Of a stretch of DNA of 64,000 nt, positions 26,551-35,985 are shown in pieces; the first letter of the stretch is position 1; every line of letters starts with the position of its first letter. This DNA is from SKHV01 sp963678565 (GTDB taxonomy: Bacteria; Bacteroidota; Bacteroidia; Bacteroidales; Prolixibacteraceae). The translations under genes and the position numbers were made by a program. Location: assembly GCA_963678565.1 (NCBI GenBank), contig OY782875.1:992001-1056000 (forward strand). Reading direction: 5' to 3'. A model generated the notes under the pieces. That model saw nothing but the letters and a program-made list of their open reading frames with translations, searched no databases and was not told the DNA's origin.

Positions 26551-27294
26551 TTTTCTTATTGCTTTTTTTATTTTCATAAAGTTATAATTTATCACATCTT
26601 CAAGGCTCCTTGTTCCATTTGTGCCAGGAAAATTAACTAATTCAATTCTTTTTACTTTTAAAATTTCCTCGAGTGGTGCTCCTATTGGATTGTGAATATT
26701 ATCTATTATTAAATCGGTTGCTGGTTCGTTGAGCTTTTTAAAGTCATAGGCTTCTAATGGTTGAGGCCCAAAGATATTGATGAGGTCTAAACCTAGCTCA
26801 TTGATTATATCTTGTTGGAAAAAATGACTGCAAACTTGACGCTTTTCATTTTCGTAGGTCAAAATTATTTGTTTGAAACTATCAATTTTAGATGTGATCG
26901 ATGAAATGTTTTTAGATGCAATTTCCTCGGTTTTTAATTGTTTTGCAATTGCAGCAACCGATGATGATAGTTGGTCGATATTATAACTTGTATTTATTTT
27001 AATTAAAGTTTGTTTGCTGGTATCAACCATTTCGAGTAATTCACTGGCAAGTATTTCGTAACCTGCATAAACAATGAATTTTGCATTTTTAATTTTCTCG
27101 ATATCATTAACCTGAAGTTCGTATTCCGAAGGATGGATTAAAGAAGTTGGAGCCAGCGAAATAACATTTTGGGCCCCGGCACATTCTGCAAATGCCGCAG
27201 TCCACGATGTTGTTGCAAGTACATCAATTGGTTCCGTTTTGTTACAACTGTTAAAAACTATTAGAGCAATTAAAAGAGTGACTATTTGTTTCAT
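26548..27294 (-). CDS. Metal ABC transporter substrate-binding lipoprotein (ZnuA-like)
   Basis: The 248-residue lipoprotein (lipobox FNSC, Cys17) belongs to cluster 9 metal-binding proteins: IHPSEYELQVNDIEKIKNAKF with the first likely metal His (His54), a second His in VCSHFFQQDII, then the interdomain helix and LIIDNIHNPIG. It lacks the His-rich loop of classic ZnuA and is short. The metal is probably Zn2+ or Mn2+. It overlaps the permease gene by four bases and is the last gene of the operon. Confidence 0.82.
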   Translation of the reverse strand: MKQIVTLLIALIVFNSCNKTEPIDVLATTSWTAAFAECAGAQNVISLAPTSLIHPSEYELQVNDIEKIKNAKFIVYAGYEILASELLEMVDTSKQTLIKINTSYNIDQLSSSVAAIAKQLKTEEIASKNISSITSKIDSFKQIILTYENEKRQVCSHFFQQDIINELGLDLINIFGPQPLEAYDFKKLNEPATDLIIDNIHNPIGAPLEEILKVKRIELVNFPGTNGTRSLEDVINYNFMKIKKAIRK

Positions 27295-28100
27295 GCTTTA
27301 ATTTGATTTTTTTTAAATAAAAAAAGAACCACGAATACCAGTACCGCAATCATAGCAATGGCTGAACTTACCGGAATTTCTGCAAGTATAGAAATAAAGA
27401 ATCCGGGAATTGATAAAATTCCTCCCCATATGGCGGCCCATTTTATAGTGGCAGCAAAACTTTTTGCGTGTAAACTTGCAATTAATGCAGGTAAAATTAT
27501 TAGTGCATCGATTAAAAGCGCTCCAATCATTTTCATCGCAAAACCTACGGTAAGGGATATTAAAATAATGATTGAATAAAATATAAATTGCTCAGAAACT
27601 CCAACACTATGAGCGATTGAACGATTAAAAAATACAGCTTTAATTTTGTTGGCATATATTTTATGAAAAAGCAGAATGATTATGGCTAATGATGAAATTC
27701 CGATTACTTGTGAAAGTTGCGTTGTAAATAAACTTCCCCATAAAAGTGCCATGGTATCTTTGGCTTGGACTCCAAATTTTGAGATAATTATAAATGCAGC
27801 TCCAACCGATGCCACCATTAAAAAGGTACTAATGTAGCCCAAGTCTGTTTTTAGTTTCCTTGACGATTGAGTCATGAAATACACCAGAAATAAGTTCACT
27901 AATAGGGTTGTCCAAAAAGGATTTATTTGAACAGCTAAAGCAATAGCACCACCTAAAATAGCGCCATGCATTAGCATAAATCGCAATGGAAGTAAATTGA
28001 GCTGAAGCAAATACACACCTGTAATTGGGAAGGTAAAACCAGAGATTACTAAAACAATAAAACCTCTTAGCACGGGTGGATATGTAAGTATCTCTAACAA
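27291..28100 (-). CDS. Metal ABC transporter permease (ZnuB-like)
   Basis: The 269-residue integral membrane protein has about eight membrane helices and the ABC-3 family pattern: a first helix block ending in MHGAILGGAIAL, and a conserved KMIGALLIDALIILPALIA. It forms the channel for the metal delivered by the lipoprotein. It overlaps the lipoprotein gene by four bases and the ATPase gene by seven, so translation is probably coupled. Confidence 0.88.
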   Translation of the reverse strand: MLEILTYPPVLRGFIVLVISGFTFPITGVYLLQLNLLPLRFMLMHGAILGGAIALAVQINPFWTTLLVNLFLVYFMTQSSRKLKTDLGYISTFLMVASVGAAFIIISKFGVQAKDTMALLWGSLFTTQLSQVIGISSLAIIILLFHKIYANKIKAVFFNRSIAHSVGVSEQFIFYSIIILISLTVGFAMKMIGALLIDALIILPALIASLHAKSFAATIKWAAIWGGILSIPGFFISILAEIPVSSAIAMIAVLVFVVLFLFKKNQIKA

Positions 28101-29134
28101 ATTATACCATCTTTTAATTCATAAACTGGCCAATTGAACTGATTGATCCATTCATCGTCATGAGAAACAATAATTGCTGTAGGTGCTTCATTTTGCCATA
28201 TTTGCTTTAGTAAATCGTGTAATTCTTTTTTCGATTGTGTATCTAAAAATGAGGTTGGCTCATCCAACAGTAGAACGCGTGCTTCCTGACAAATACATCT
28301 CGCCAACGCAATTCTTTGTTTTTCACCTCCTGATAAATCGAAATATGATTTTTTACTTAGTTGGTAGCAATTGGTTCTTTTCATTGCAATTTCAACTCGA
28401 TGATCAATTTCTTTTTTCTTATATTTTTTACAGGCCAAACCAATGGCAACTACTTCGGCAGCTGAAATTGGAAACTTGGTACTGGTTTCGGCTTGATTCA
28501 CATAACCAATAAGCGTATTGATTGATTTCCATGTTTGAGAATTCATTTCAAAATCACCAATTTTCACATTACCACTATTGGGTTTTATTACGCCTAAAAT
28601 AGTTTTAAGTAATGTTGTTTTTCCAGTGCCGTTAGCACCTTTAATAAATATCTGTTCTCCTTTGCCAACATGTAAATCCAAGTTGTTAAGCACTGTTTGT
28701 TCTTCGAATTTAACCGAAAGTTGCGAAACAAGAATTTCCATTCCGCTTACTCTGCCAGCTCTTCTTCTGAGCATTTGCCACACTTCTTGTGGACTTTGTG
28801 ACGAGTCGATGATGGTTTCGGTTTTACACTCAATTGCAGGAACTTTGTTGCTATATTCAAAATCAATATCAAAGTGTTTGAATACTTTAATGGCGCCATC
28901 ACTAATTAAGTCGATTGCCACTTTTTTAAATCCCAAACGAACCATTAAGAAGGCCGCAGCTTTTCCGGCAATTTTATCTTTTAGAAATAATCTTTTGGGT
29001 TCAACTGAATTTTGATTCAGGTAGTCTTCAAGCTCAAAAAGCGGATGAAGCCATTTCCCATTACTCGAAAAGATTAGCTTTTCATATTCATATACTTCTA
29101 GCGCGTAGTTCAAATTAGTTCTTGTTTTTCTCAA
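28094..29134 (-). CDS. Metal ABC transporter ATPase with N-terminal DUF1893 domain
   Basis: The 346-residue protein is about 100 residues longer than a ZnuC-type ATPase. Residues about 10-105 resemble the DUF1893 (TM1506-like) family: LIFSSNGKWLHPLFEL, DKIAGKAAAFLMVRLGFKKV, then LISDGAIKVFKHFDIDFEY. Residues about 135-346 are a standard ABC ATPase: GANGTGKTT, LSGGEKQRIALA, VLLLDEPTSFLD and IIVSHDD. DUF1893 has a deaminase-like fold of unknown function. The frame is continuous, so this is a true fusion and not two genes. It energises the metal permease next to it. Confidence 0.85.
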   Translation of the reverse strand: MRKTRTNLNYALEVYEYEKLIFSSNGKWLHPLFELEDYLNQNSVEPKRLFLKDKIAGKAAAFLMVRLGFKKVAIDLISDGAIKVFKHFDIDFEYSNKVPAIECKTETIIDSSQSPQEVWQMLRRRAGRVSGMEILVSQLSVKFEEQTVLNNLDLHVGKGEQIFIKGANGTGKTTLLKTILGVIKPNSGNVKIGDFEMNSQTWKSINTLIGYVNQAETSTKFPISAAEVVAIGLACKKYKKKEIDHRVEIAMKRTNCYQLSKKSYFDLSGGEKQRIALARCICQEARVLLLDEPTSFLDTQSKKELHDLLKQIWQNEAPTAIIVSHDDEWINQFNWPVYELKDGIIC

Positions 29135-29150
29135 ATCTAATAAAAAGACT

Positions 29151-30602
29151 TTATACTACTGCTTTTGTTGCTTCCTTAGTGGGTAATTTTCTGATTTTTA
29201 TGTTTAAATAAGCAAACAGAATCGACATGATTGGGCTTATTATGTTGAAAAAGCAATATGGTAGATAGGCGAGTGTGGCAACTCCTAATACTTTTGATTG
29301 GGTTGCTCCGCAGGTATTCCAAGGGATCAGCACCGAAGTCATGGTGCCCGAATCTTCCAATGTTCTGCTCAGAACTTCGGGCTTCAAACCTCTTTGTGCA
29401 TAAGAACTTTTAAACATTCTTCCGGGCACAACGATCGAAATGTATTGGTCGGAAGCTGTGAAATTGAAAAATACACACGCCCCAGCCGTGGCAGCAACCA
29501 AACTACCATTCGATTTCGCTTTTTCTGCAATTGGTTTTGTAATTCTTTCAAGCATTCCTCCACCTTCCATAACACCCCCAAATACCATGGCAGATAAGAT
29601 TAGCCAAACCGTGTTCAACATGCCTTTCATCCCCGAAGTACTTAGCAAATCGTTGATACTTGCATTCTTTGTTGTGAGTGAAATTTCTCCAAACATGGCT
29701 TGCATGGTGGCGATATAAGAAGATTTTGCATATCCGAAGTTGTTACCAGCAATTTGATGTATAATTTCTGGTTGAAAAATCACAGCAAAGATGGCACCAG
29801 CTAATGTTCCAATTAGCAAAGCCGGTAGCGGTGGTACTTTTAGTAAAATAACGGTGAAAAGAATCGCGGGAACAAGCATCAAAAGTGGAGTAATATTAAA
29901 AGTATTATTGATGGTTTCTTTTGCCTCGTTAATATCGATTGAGGTTGCATGGTAATCGAATGAAAAACCGATGATTAAAAAAATTATTAATGTAATTACA
30001 ATAGAAGGAATGGTGGTATACAGCATATAACGAATATGAGTAAATAAATCAGTTCCTGCCATTGCTGGAGCCAAATTCGTAGTATCGGATAAGGGGGAAA
30101 TTTTGTCTCCAAAATAAGCACCCGAAATAATTGCTCCTGCAACCATGGCCTCATTAAAGCCAAGTGCTTTGCCAATTCCCAATAAAGCAATTCCCAATGT
30201 TGCAATGGTAGACCAAGAACTACCCGTTACCACAGAAACAATTCCACTTACCACAACCGCAGTAACCAAAAATATTTTTGGATTAATGAGGTCTAATCCA
30301 TAGTAAATCATTGCTGGAACAACGCCACTTAATAGCCAAGTTCCGGCTAATGAACCAATTAAAAGTAAAATAAGCATGGAGGGCATTGCTGATCCTATTG
30401 TTTTGATAATCCGATGATTAATTGCATCCCATTTGAACCCGATTTTATGTGCAACTGCAACTCCTACTGAAGCTGCTAAAATCAAGGCCAATTGGTTTGG
30501 GCCATCTAAAGTGTCATCAAAAATGACCACATTTAACGTTAGTAAGAATAGAAGTATGATTATCGGAAGAATTGCTTGAAACAGGTTGGGCTTCTTAATC
30601 AT
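29151..30602 (-). CDS. nhaC: NhaC family Na+/H+ antiporter
   Basis: The 483-residue membrane protein has about eleven to twelve helices and NhaC family signatures: VTGSSWSTIATLGIALLGIG, ISGAYFGDKISPLSDTTNLAPAMAGTDLF and VLIPWNTCGATQ. It exchanges Na+ for H+ across the inner membrane, consistent with a marine or saline habitat. It is the first gene of the cluster, 16 bases before the DUF1893-ABC gene, so likely co-transcribed with the metal importer. Confidence 0.92.
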   Translation of the reverse strand: MIKKPNLFQAILPIIILLFLLTLNVVIFDDTLDGPNQLALILAASVGVAVAHKIGFKWDAINHRIIKTIGSAMPSMLILLLIGSLAGTWLLSGVVPAMIYYGLDLINPKIFLVTAVVVSGIVSVVTGSSWSTIATLGIALLGIGKALGFNEAMVAGAIISGAYFGDKISPLSDTTNLAPAMAGTDLFTHIRYMLYTTIPSIVITLIIFLIIGFSFDYHATSIDINEAKETINNTFNITPLLMLVPAILFTVILLKVPPLPALLIGTLAGAIFAVIFQPEIIHQIAGNNFGYAKSSYIATMQAMFGEISLTTKNASINDLLSTSGMKGMLNTVWLILSAMVFGGVMEGGGMLERITKPIAEKAKSNGSLVAATAGACVFFNFTASDQYISIVVPGRMFKSSYAQRGLKPEVLSRTLEDSGTMTSVLIPWNTCGATQSKVLGVATLAYLPYCFFNIISPIMSILFAYLNIKIRKLPTKEATKAVV

Positions 30603-30788
30603 GTTTTAGATATATTTTATATTTTTTATAAAAGTAGTTCATTTTTTGAAAATGAAATTTTCTTCAATTGATGAATGATTGTATTTAAAATAACCATATT
30701 ATTCAAAATATTATTAATTTAGTTGCTTGTGTTGAAGCTCGTATTTATAAGGCTTTAAATAAAACCCTGTTTGGATCAATAACAATTT

Positions 30789-33700
30789 ATGAAGAAGTAT
30801 TTAGCGCTATTTATATCGCTTGTTTTTTTTACTTTATCTGTTGCAGCTCAGTCAACTGGGAATGTTTTTCGGATTTCGGGAAATGTTAAAGTTGATCAAG
30901 GTGTTGTTGATGGGTTTAATGTGGAAATCTACAAAGATGGTACCCTCGAACGAACCGAAAGTGTTAATAGATCGGGTAGTTTTAGCGTTGAACTTGATTT
31001 AAACCATTATTATCGCTTTTCATTTGTGAAAAATGAATACTACACCAAACAAATAGACGTTGATACACATGTACCTCCCGAGGTTTGTAGAATAAATTGT
31101 GAATTTCCTCCCTATCAGCTTTCAATAAAGTTATTTAAGCGAATTCCAGGAGTACCATATGAAGAAAAGGTTGCAGGAGTTATCGGTTACAATAAGCAAA
31201 TCGATAACTTTGACGTTTTAGGGAGTACCAATCCAGCTCTTTACAAACAAGAAGTTGTACAATTAATTAAAGAAAACCGCAATAAAAGCGTTCGCTTACA
31301 GGCCGAAATTGAAAATCTAAATCAACGCAAATATGATAAAGCAATCCGCGAGGCCGATTATTTGTTCCGTGTAAAAAAATATGAAGAGGCAATGAATAAA
31401 TATCGTGATGCGGTATTTATAAAGGAAGAAGAAGACTATCCACGCGAGCGGGTTAATGCTTGTTACGAATTCATTGTTACCGAAGAAATCAAATCGAGTA
31501 TCGGTGCTCCATCTGAGGAAACCTTAATTAAATTAGTTGAACATGGTGACCAAATGATGAAGCAATATGAATATAGTGTAGCAAAAGTTGCATATGAAAT
31601 GGCTTTGTCTACTGGAACCGAAAACGAAAATATTAAAAAGAAATACGAAACTGCTTTAGCTGAAGTTAAAAAGTTAGAAAAACTAGGGGAAACAGAAAGA
31701 GAGCACAATGCTTCTGTTTATAATGAACGGGTAAGTAAATATAACGAGTTGATTGACCAAGGAGATGCTGCCTTAAAAGAACTTGAATTTTCGAAGGCAC
31801 AGCATTATTATGCGATGGCCGCTAGTCAAATAAACGAGAATAGTTACACTCGTATGATGTTGAAACAAGTTCAAGAGATGGTAAATAACGAAATTTCGTC
31901 TCTTGAAAAAGCACTCACTCGTGAAAATGAAACCAAAGCAGAGTTAAGAGATCTGCAGGAAACAGCCTACTTAAATGCCATTGCAGAGGCCGACCAATCT
32001 TTCGAAGCAAAAGAATACAAAAAATCTTTATCAAAATATCAGGAAGCAAGCAAAATTAAATCTTTCGAAATGTATCCTAAGGAACAAATTCGAAAGGCAA
32101 AAGATATAATTAAGGATATAGAATTGCGCGGTGAAAAGTACAGTCAGTTAATGGCACAGGCCGGTACATTTTTTACAAACAAAATGTTTGACGATGCAAT
32201 TGATACTTATCAAACAGCTCATGATTTAATTCCATCAGAAAATGAGGCTTTGACCAAAATTGAAGAGGTGCGAATGGCTAAACGCGATTTAGAATACAAA
32301 GCTGAGTTGGAAAAACAATATGCTGAGGCAATTAAAAATGGCGACAAAAGATTCAATAAACAAGATTATTTCAATGCAATAAAATATTATGAAGAAGCGG
32401 CTGTCTTAAAACCAAACGATGAGTATCCATCGACCCAAATTGAACGTTGTAATATTGAGATTGCGGTACTCGAAGATTTAATGAAGCAACAAGAACAATA
32501 TGAAGAGTATATTGCTCAAGCCGATCAGCTTTTGAATCGTGACCAACTTGAATACGCTAAAGAATTTTATGAAAAAGCAAAAGTGATCAAGCCTAATGAA
32601 CGCTATCCCAATAACCAGCTTAAAGAAATTGCTTTAGCACTTGAAAACAGACGTCGTCAAGAAGAAATTCATGCACAATATACAGAGCTAATTGCTAATG
32701 CCGACAATGAATACATGTCTAATCAATACGAGGCCGCAATTCAAATTTATAAGCAAGCTGAAATAATTAAACCTCAAGCAAGTTATCCAAAACTCCAAAT
32801 CGAGAGAATTCGAAATATTATTGATGAAATAGCCAAAGAAGAGCAGCTGGATATACAATACAATAGCATCATCAAATTAGCCGATGGTCAATTTCAAAAT
32901 GAGAGTTACGATCTTGCAGAAGTTAATTACCGAAAAGCTCAAAATATAAAGCCCGATGAAAGTTATCCTAAAAATAGAATACAGGAAATTGTAGAAATAA
33001 GAAAAGAGATTGCTCAGCAAGAATTATTGGAGCAGAATTTTGCCGATTACATTGCCAAAGGAAACAGTCATAGAACAAATAAGGATTACGATATGGCTGT
33101 TGTTTCCTACCAACAAGCATTAAATATAAAACCCAATAACCTGGAGGTTCAGCAAAAAATAGACGCGGTTGAAGAACTGATTCGCGAAGAAGAAGCGATC
33201 CGAATTGCCAACAGAAAGTACGAGACTTTAATCAAATTTGGCGATCAGTTGGCAGCCGAGCGCGACTACCAATCAGCTATAGATTCTTATGAGTCAGCGA
33301 CAGAATTAAAGCCATCCGAAATGTATCCTCGCGAGCAGATAGCTTTGTTACGAAGTAAAATAAATGCAATTGAGGAGATAAACCAATCGTATGCTTTGCA
33401 GTTGCGACTTGCCGACGAACATTTTCAGAATAAAAGTTATTCCAGTGCAATTGCTTCATATGAAAAAGCACAAGCAATAAAACCAAACGATACTTATCCT
33501 GCAATACAAATAGAGAAGGTTAAATCGCTTGTTCGTGAAAAACAAGCCGAAGAAAGATTACAAGCACAATTCAACTTGCGTCTTCGCGAAGGAGATGAAT
33601 TGATGCAAAATGAAAATTACAATAAAGCGATTTCTGCTTATCAGGATGCACTTGATTTAAAACCAAGCGAAGCTTATCCAAGAGAACAGATCATAGCTGC

Positions 33701-35021
33701 TCGTGAAGAAATTTCTAAATTAGAGATGGATAACATTAATAAGCAATATGAAACTACATTAAGTATTGCAGATCAGTTATTTAAAAATAAAGAGTACGAT
33801 GCTGCTATCGAAGCCTACGAAGCCGCTATTGATTTAAAGCCTGATAATAATTACTCATTGCGACAAATACAGCAAATAAATGAAATGCGTCGTCGAGAAA
33901 AAGTAAAAGAGCAAGAATATAATTCGTATGTCGAACAAGCAAACAATTACTATAATAACTCTAAGTATAGCCAGGCAATTGCAGCTTATGAAAAAGCATC
34001 TGAGGCTCAGCCTGCGCAAACATACCCATTAGAGCAGATTCGAAAAATAAATAATTTAATAGCTCGTAAAGAGAATATAAAACAAGAGTTTGCGAGTTTG
34101 CAAAATACTTATGCTGAAGTTATTCAAAAGGGCGATGCACTTTATCGTAGTACTGAATATGAGCAAGCAAGAGCGTATTATCAACACGCTTCCTACTTAA
34201 TGCCAGACAAACCTTATCCCAAACAACAAATTGGAAAAATTAATGCTGTTGGTAGTTTAAGCGTTGGCAATGAAGTTCGACAAATGCTTGAAGAAGTTGA
34301 TTTGTCTGATGTGAAAAGTATTCCAGCTTTTAAACGTAAAGAAGCCTATCGAGAAGCGCAAACATTGGCCAATAAATTTATGGATATAAAGGAATTTCAA
34401 TTAGCGAAATTTTATTATAAAAATGCATTGTTACTAGACCCTGAAAATACAGTGGCCAATTCTTTGGTTGAATTAGGAGAAGTAACAAGAGGTAAAGGTA
34501 TTCATATCGATACTTATTTCGATATGGTTGAGAAAGCCGAAGCTGCGATTGATAATGGCGATTTTTCTGTTGCTGAATTCTATTTTAACAAAGCTGCTGA
34601 AGCCAAACCCAAAGATGAATATGTTTCAAATCGTATTGTATTGGCCGAGCGAATGGTTACCATAAGTAATCAAAAAGAATATCAAACAGAGTTTAAAGAA
34701 TCGATTCAAAAAGGGGATGCAGCATTTAATAATAGAAGTTATTCAGTGGCCCGCTTCTTTTATCGCAAAGCTTTAAATTTGAATGTTAATAATATTCTTG
34801 CTCAGAAAAAGCTAACTCAAGTTGAAACAGTTTTGGGTAACTTCGATAAATCAAATACAAGTTCTGATTATCAAGGTTTAATCGAAAAAGGAGATCGTGC
34901 TGTAACTTTGAAAAGGTACTCTCAGGCAATAAATTTCTACGAACAGGCATCAAGTGTAATGCCTGATAAGGATTATCCAAAACAGCAGATTAAGCGAATT
35001 AAAGGATTGCTTGGTCAATAA
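30789..35021 (+). CDS. Giant periplasmic helical-repeat (TPR-like) protein
   Basis: The 1410-residue protein has a signal peptide (1-21), an Ig-like / carboxypeptidase-regulatory-like domain (about 25-120), and then helical repeats to the C-terminus. Each repeat contains a TPR-like core (Y..AI..Y..A..IKP) followed by a YP..QI motif and a charged helix. In the middle the unit is exactly 60 residues for five units in a row. There is no membrane anchor and no sorting domain. Related Bacteroidota proteins are scaffolds, but no partner is known. It heads an operon with an oxidoreductase gene 14 bases downstream, then two M16 proteases. Confidence 0.85.
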   Translation: MKKYLALFISLVFFTLSVAAQSTGNVFRISGNVKVDQGVVDGFNVEIYKDGTLERTESVNRSGSFSVELDLNHYYRFSFVKNEYYTKQIDVDTHVPPEVCRINCEFPPYQLSIKLFKRIPGVPYEEKVAGVIGYNKQIDNFDVLGSTNPALYKQEVVQLIKENRNKSVRLQAEIENLNQRKYDKAIREADYLFRVKKYEEAMNKYRDAVFIKEEEDYPRERVNACYEFIVTEEIKSSIGAPSEETLIKLVEHGDQMMKQYEYSVAKVAYEMALSTGTENENIKKKYETALAEVKKLEKLGETEREHNASVYNERVSKYNELIDQGDAALKELEFSKAQHYYAMAASQINENSYTRMMLKQVQEMVNNEISSLEKALTRENETKAELRDLQETAYLNAIAEADQSFEAKEYKKSLSKYQEASKIKSFEMYPKEQIRKAKDIIKDIELRGEKYSQLMAQAGTFFTNKMFDDAIDTYQTAHDLIPSENEALTKIEEVRMAKRDLEYKAELEKQYAEAIKNGDKRFNKQDYFNAIKYYEEAAVLKPNDEYPSTQIERCNIEIAVLEDLMKQQEQYEEYIAQADQLLNRDQLEYAKEFYEKAKVIKPNERYPNNQLKEIALALENRRRQEEIHAQYTELIANADNEYMSNQYEAAIQIYKQAEIIKPQASYPKLQIERIRNIIDEIAKEEQLDIQYNSIIKLADGQFQNESYDLAEVNYRKAQNIKPDESYPKNRIQEIVEIRKEIAQQELLEQNFADYIAKGNSHRTNKDYDMAVVSYQQALNIKPNNLEVQQKIDAVEELIREEEAIRIANRKYETLIKFGDQLAAERDYQSAIDSYESATELKPSEMYPREQIALLRSKINAIEEINQSYALQLRLADEHFQNKSYSSAIASYEKAQAIKPNDTYPAIQIEKVKSLVREKQAEERLQAQFNLRLREGDELMQNENYNKAISAYQDALDLKPSEAYPREQIIAAREEISKLEMDNINKQYETTLSIADQLFKNKEYDAAIEAYEAAIDLKPDNNYSLRQIQQINEMRRREKVKEQEYNSYVEQANNYYNNSKYSQAIAAYEKASEAQPAQTYPLEQIRKINNLIARKENIKQEFASLQNTYAEVIQKGDALYRSTEYEQARAYYQHASYLMPDKPYPKQQIGKINAVGSLSVGNEVRQMLEEVDLSDVKSIPAFKRKEAYREAQTLANKFMDIKEFQLAKFYYKNALLLDPENTVANSLVELGEVTRGKGIHIDTYFDMVEKAEAAIDNGDFSVAEFYFNKAAEAKPKDEYVSNRIVLAERMVTISNQKEYQTEFKESIQKGDAAFNNRSYSVARFFYRKALNLNVNNILAQKKLTQVETVLGNFDKSNTSSDYQGLIEKGDRAVTLKRYSQAINFYEQASSVMPDKDYPKQQIKRIKGLLGQ
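32424..34022 (+). repeat. Coding tandem repeat, 171-180 bp period (57-60 residues)
   Basis: Within the 1410-residue gene the YPxxQI boundary recurs at 32424, 32604, 32784, 32964, 33144 (YP replaced by EV), 33324, 33495, 33675, 33852 and 34023. The first five steps are exactly 180 bp, the others 171-180. DNA identity between units is low while the protein pattern is held, which suggests old, selected repeats. Confidence 0.85.
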
Positions 35022-35035
35022 AATCAAAATTATTT

Positions 35036-35977
35036 ATGGCAAATAGAATTACTGAATTATTTAAAATTCAGCACCCTATTATATCAGGAGGTATGGTTTG
35101 GTGTAGTGGATGGAAGCTAGCCACAGCGGTAAGTAATGCTGGTGGTTTAGGTTTGATAGGAGCAGGGTCAATGCATCCCGAAACTTTACGCGAACACATT
35201 CAAAAAGGAAAAGCAGCAACGAACAAACCGTTTGGAGTAAATATACCTTTACTATATCCAGAGCAAGAAGCGATTATGAATATCGTTGTAGAGGAGAAAG
35301 TGCCTATTGTATTTACTTCGGCAGGAAATCCCAAAAAGTGGACTCCGTTTTTAAAAGAACATGGAATCATTGTTGCCCATGTTGTTTCAAGTGCCAAGTT
35401 TGCAATGAAATCGGAAGCGGCTGGCGTGGATGCTATTGTTGCCGAAGGTTTTGAAGCCGGCGGACATGAAGGACGTGAAGAAACCACTACCATGGTACTT
35501 ATTCCCGAAGTTCGAAAAGCCACAAAGCTGCCTTTGTTAGCTGCCGGTGGAATTGGTTCAGGAGAGCAAATGATGGCTGCTTTGGCATTAGGTGCCGACG
35601 GGGTTCAAATTGGTTCTTTATTCGCAGCTTCCGCAGAATCTTCAGCTCACGATAATTTTAAGAATGCGATACTTGAAACCGAAGAAGGAGGAACCAAACT
35701 AATGTTAAAGCAATTGGCTCCGGTTCGATTAATTAAAAATGAATTCTTCAATCAGGTACAAAAAGCCGAACTTGCAGGTGCTTCTGCTGAAGAACTTAAA
35801 GAGCTACTTGGACGTGGTAGAGCTAAAAAAGGCATGTTCGAAGGGAACTTGGATGAAGGTGAATTAGAAATTGGTCAGGTAGCTTCTTATATTAAAAAAA
35901 TAGAATCGGTTGAAACAATTATGTCGAACTTGATGTTGCAATTCAATCAAACCAAGGAACGGTTAAAGAATTTATAA
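35036..35977 (+). CDS. NAD(P)H-dependent flavin oxidoreductase (nitronate monooxygenase family)
   Basis: The 313-residue TIM-barrel FMN protein has family signatures: HPIISGGMVWCSGWKLATAVSNAGGLGLIGAGS, KPFGVNIPLL, VAEGFEAGGHEG and AAGGIGSGEQMMAALALGADGVQIGS. It could be a nitronate monooxygenase or a FabK-like enoyl reductase; the sequence does not decide between them. It lies 14 bases after the repeat protein and 8 before the M16 protease. Confidence 0.85.
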   Translation: MANRITELFKIQHPIISGGMVWCSGWKLATAVSNAGGLGLIGAGSMHPETLREHIQKGKAATNKPFGVNIPLLYPEQEAIMNIVVEEKVPIVFTSAGNPKKWTPFLKEHGIIVAHVVSSAKFAMKSEAAGVDAIVAEGFEAGGHEGREETTTMVLIPEVRKATKLPLLAAGGIGSGEQMMAALALGADGVQIGSLFAASAESSAHDNFKNAILETEEGGTKLMLKQLAPVRLIKNEFFNQVQKAELAGASAEELKELLGRGRAKKGMFEGNLDEGELEIGQVASYIKKIESVETIMSNLMLQFNQTKERLKNL

Positions 35978-35985
35978 TTTTGTGA

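Noticed and set aside
32424..34022. 180-bp periodicity considered as a non-coding tandem repeat or recombination array
   Set aside because: The DNA units differ strongly; the period is held in the protein pattern, so it is a coding repeat.
35036..35977. Assignment as FabK (enoyl-ACP reductase)
   Set aside because: No fatty-acid genes nearby and the motifs do not separate FabK from nitronate monooxygenase, so only the wider family is given.
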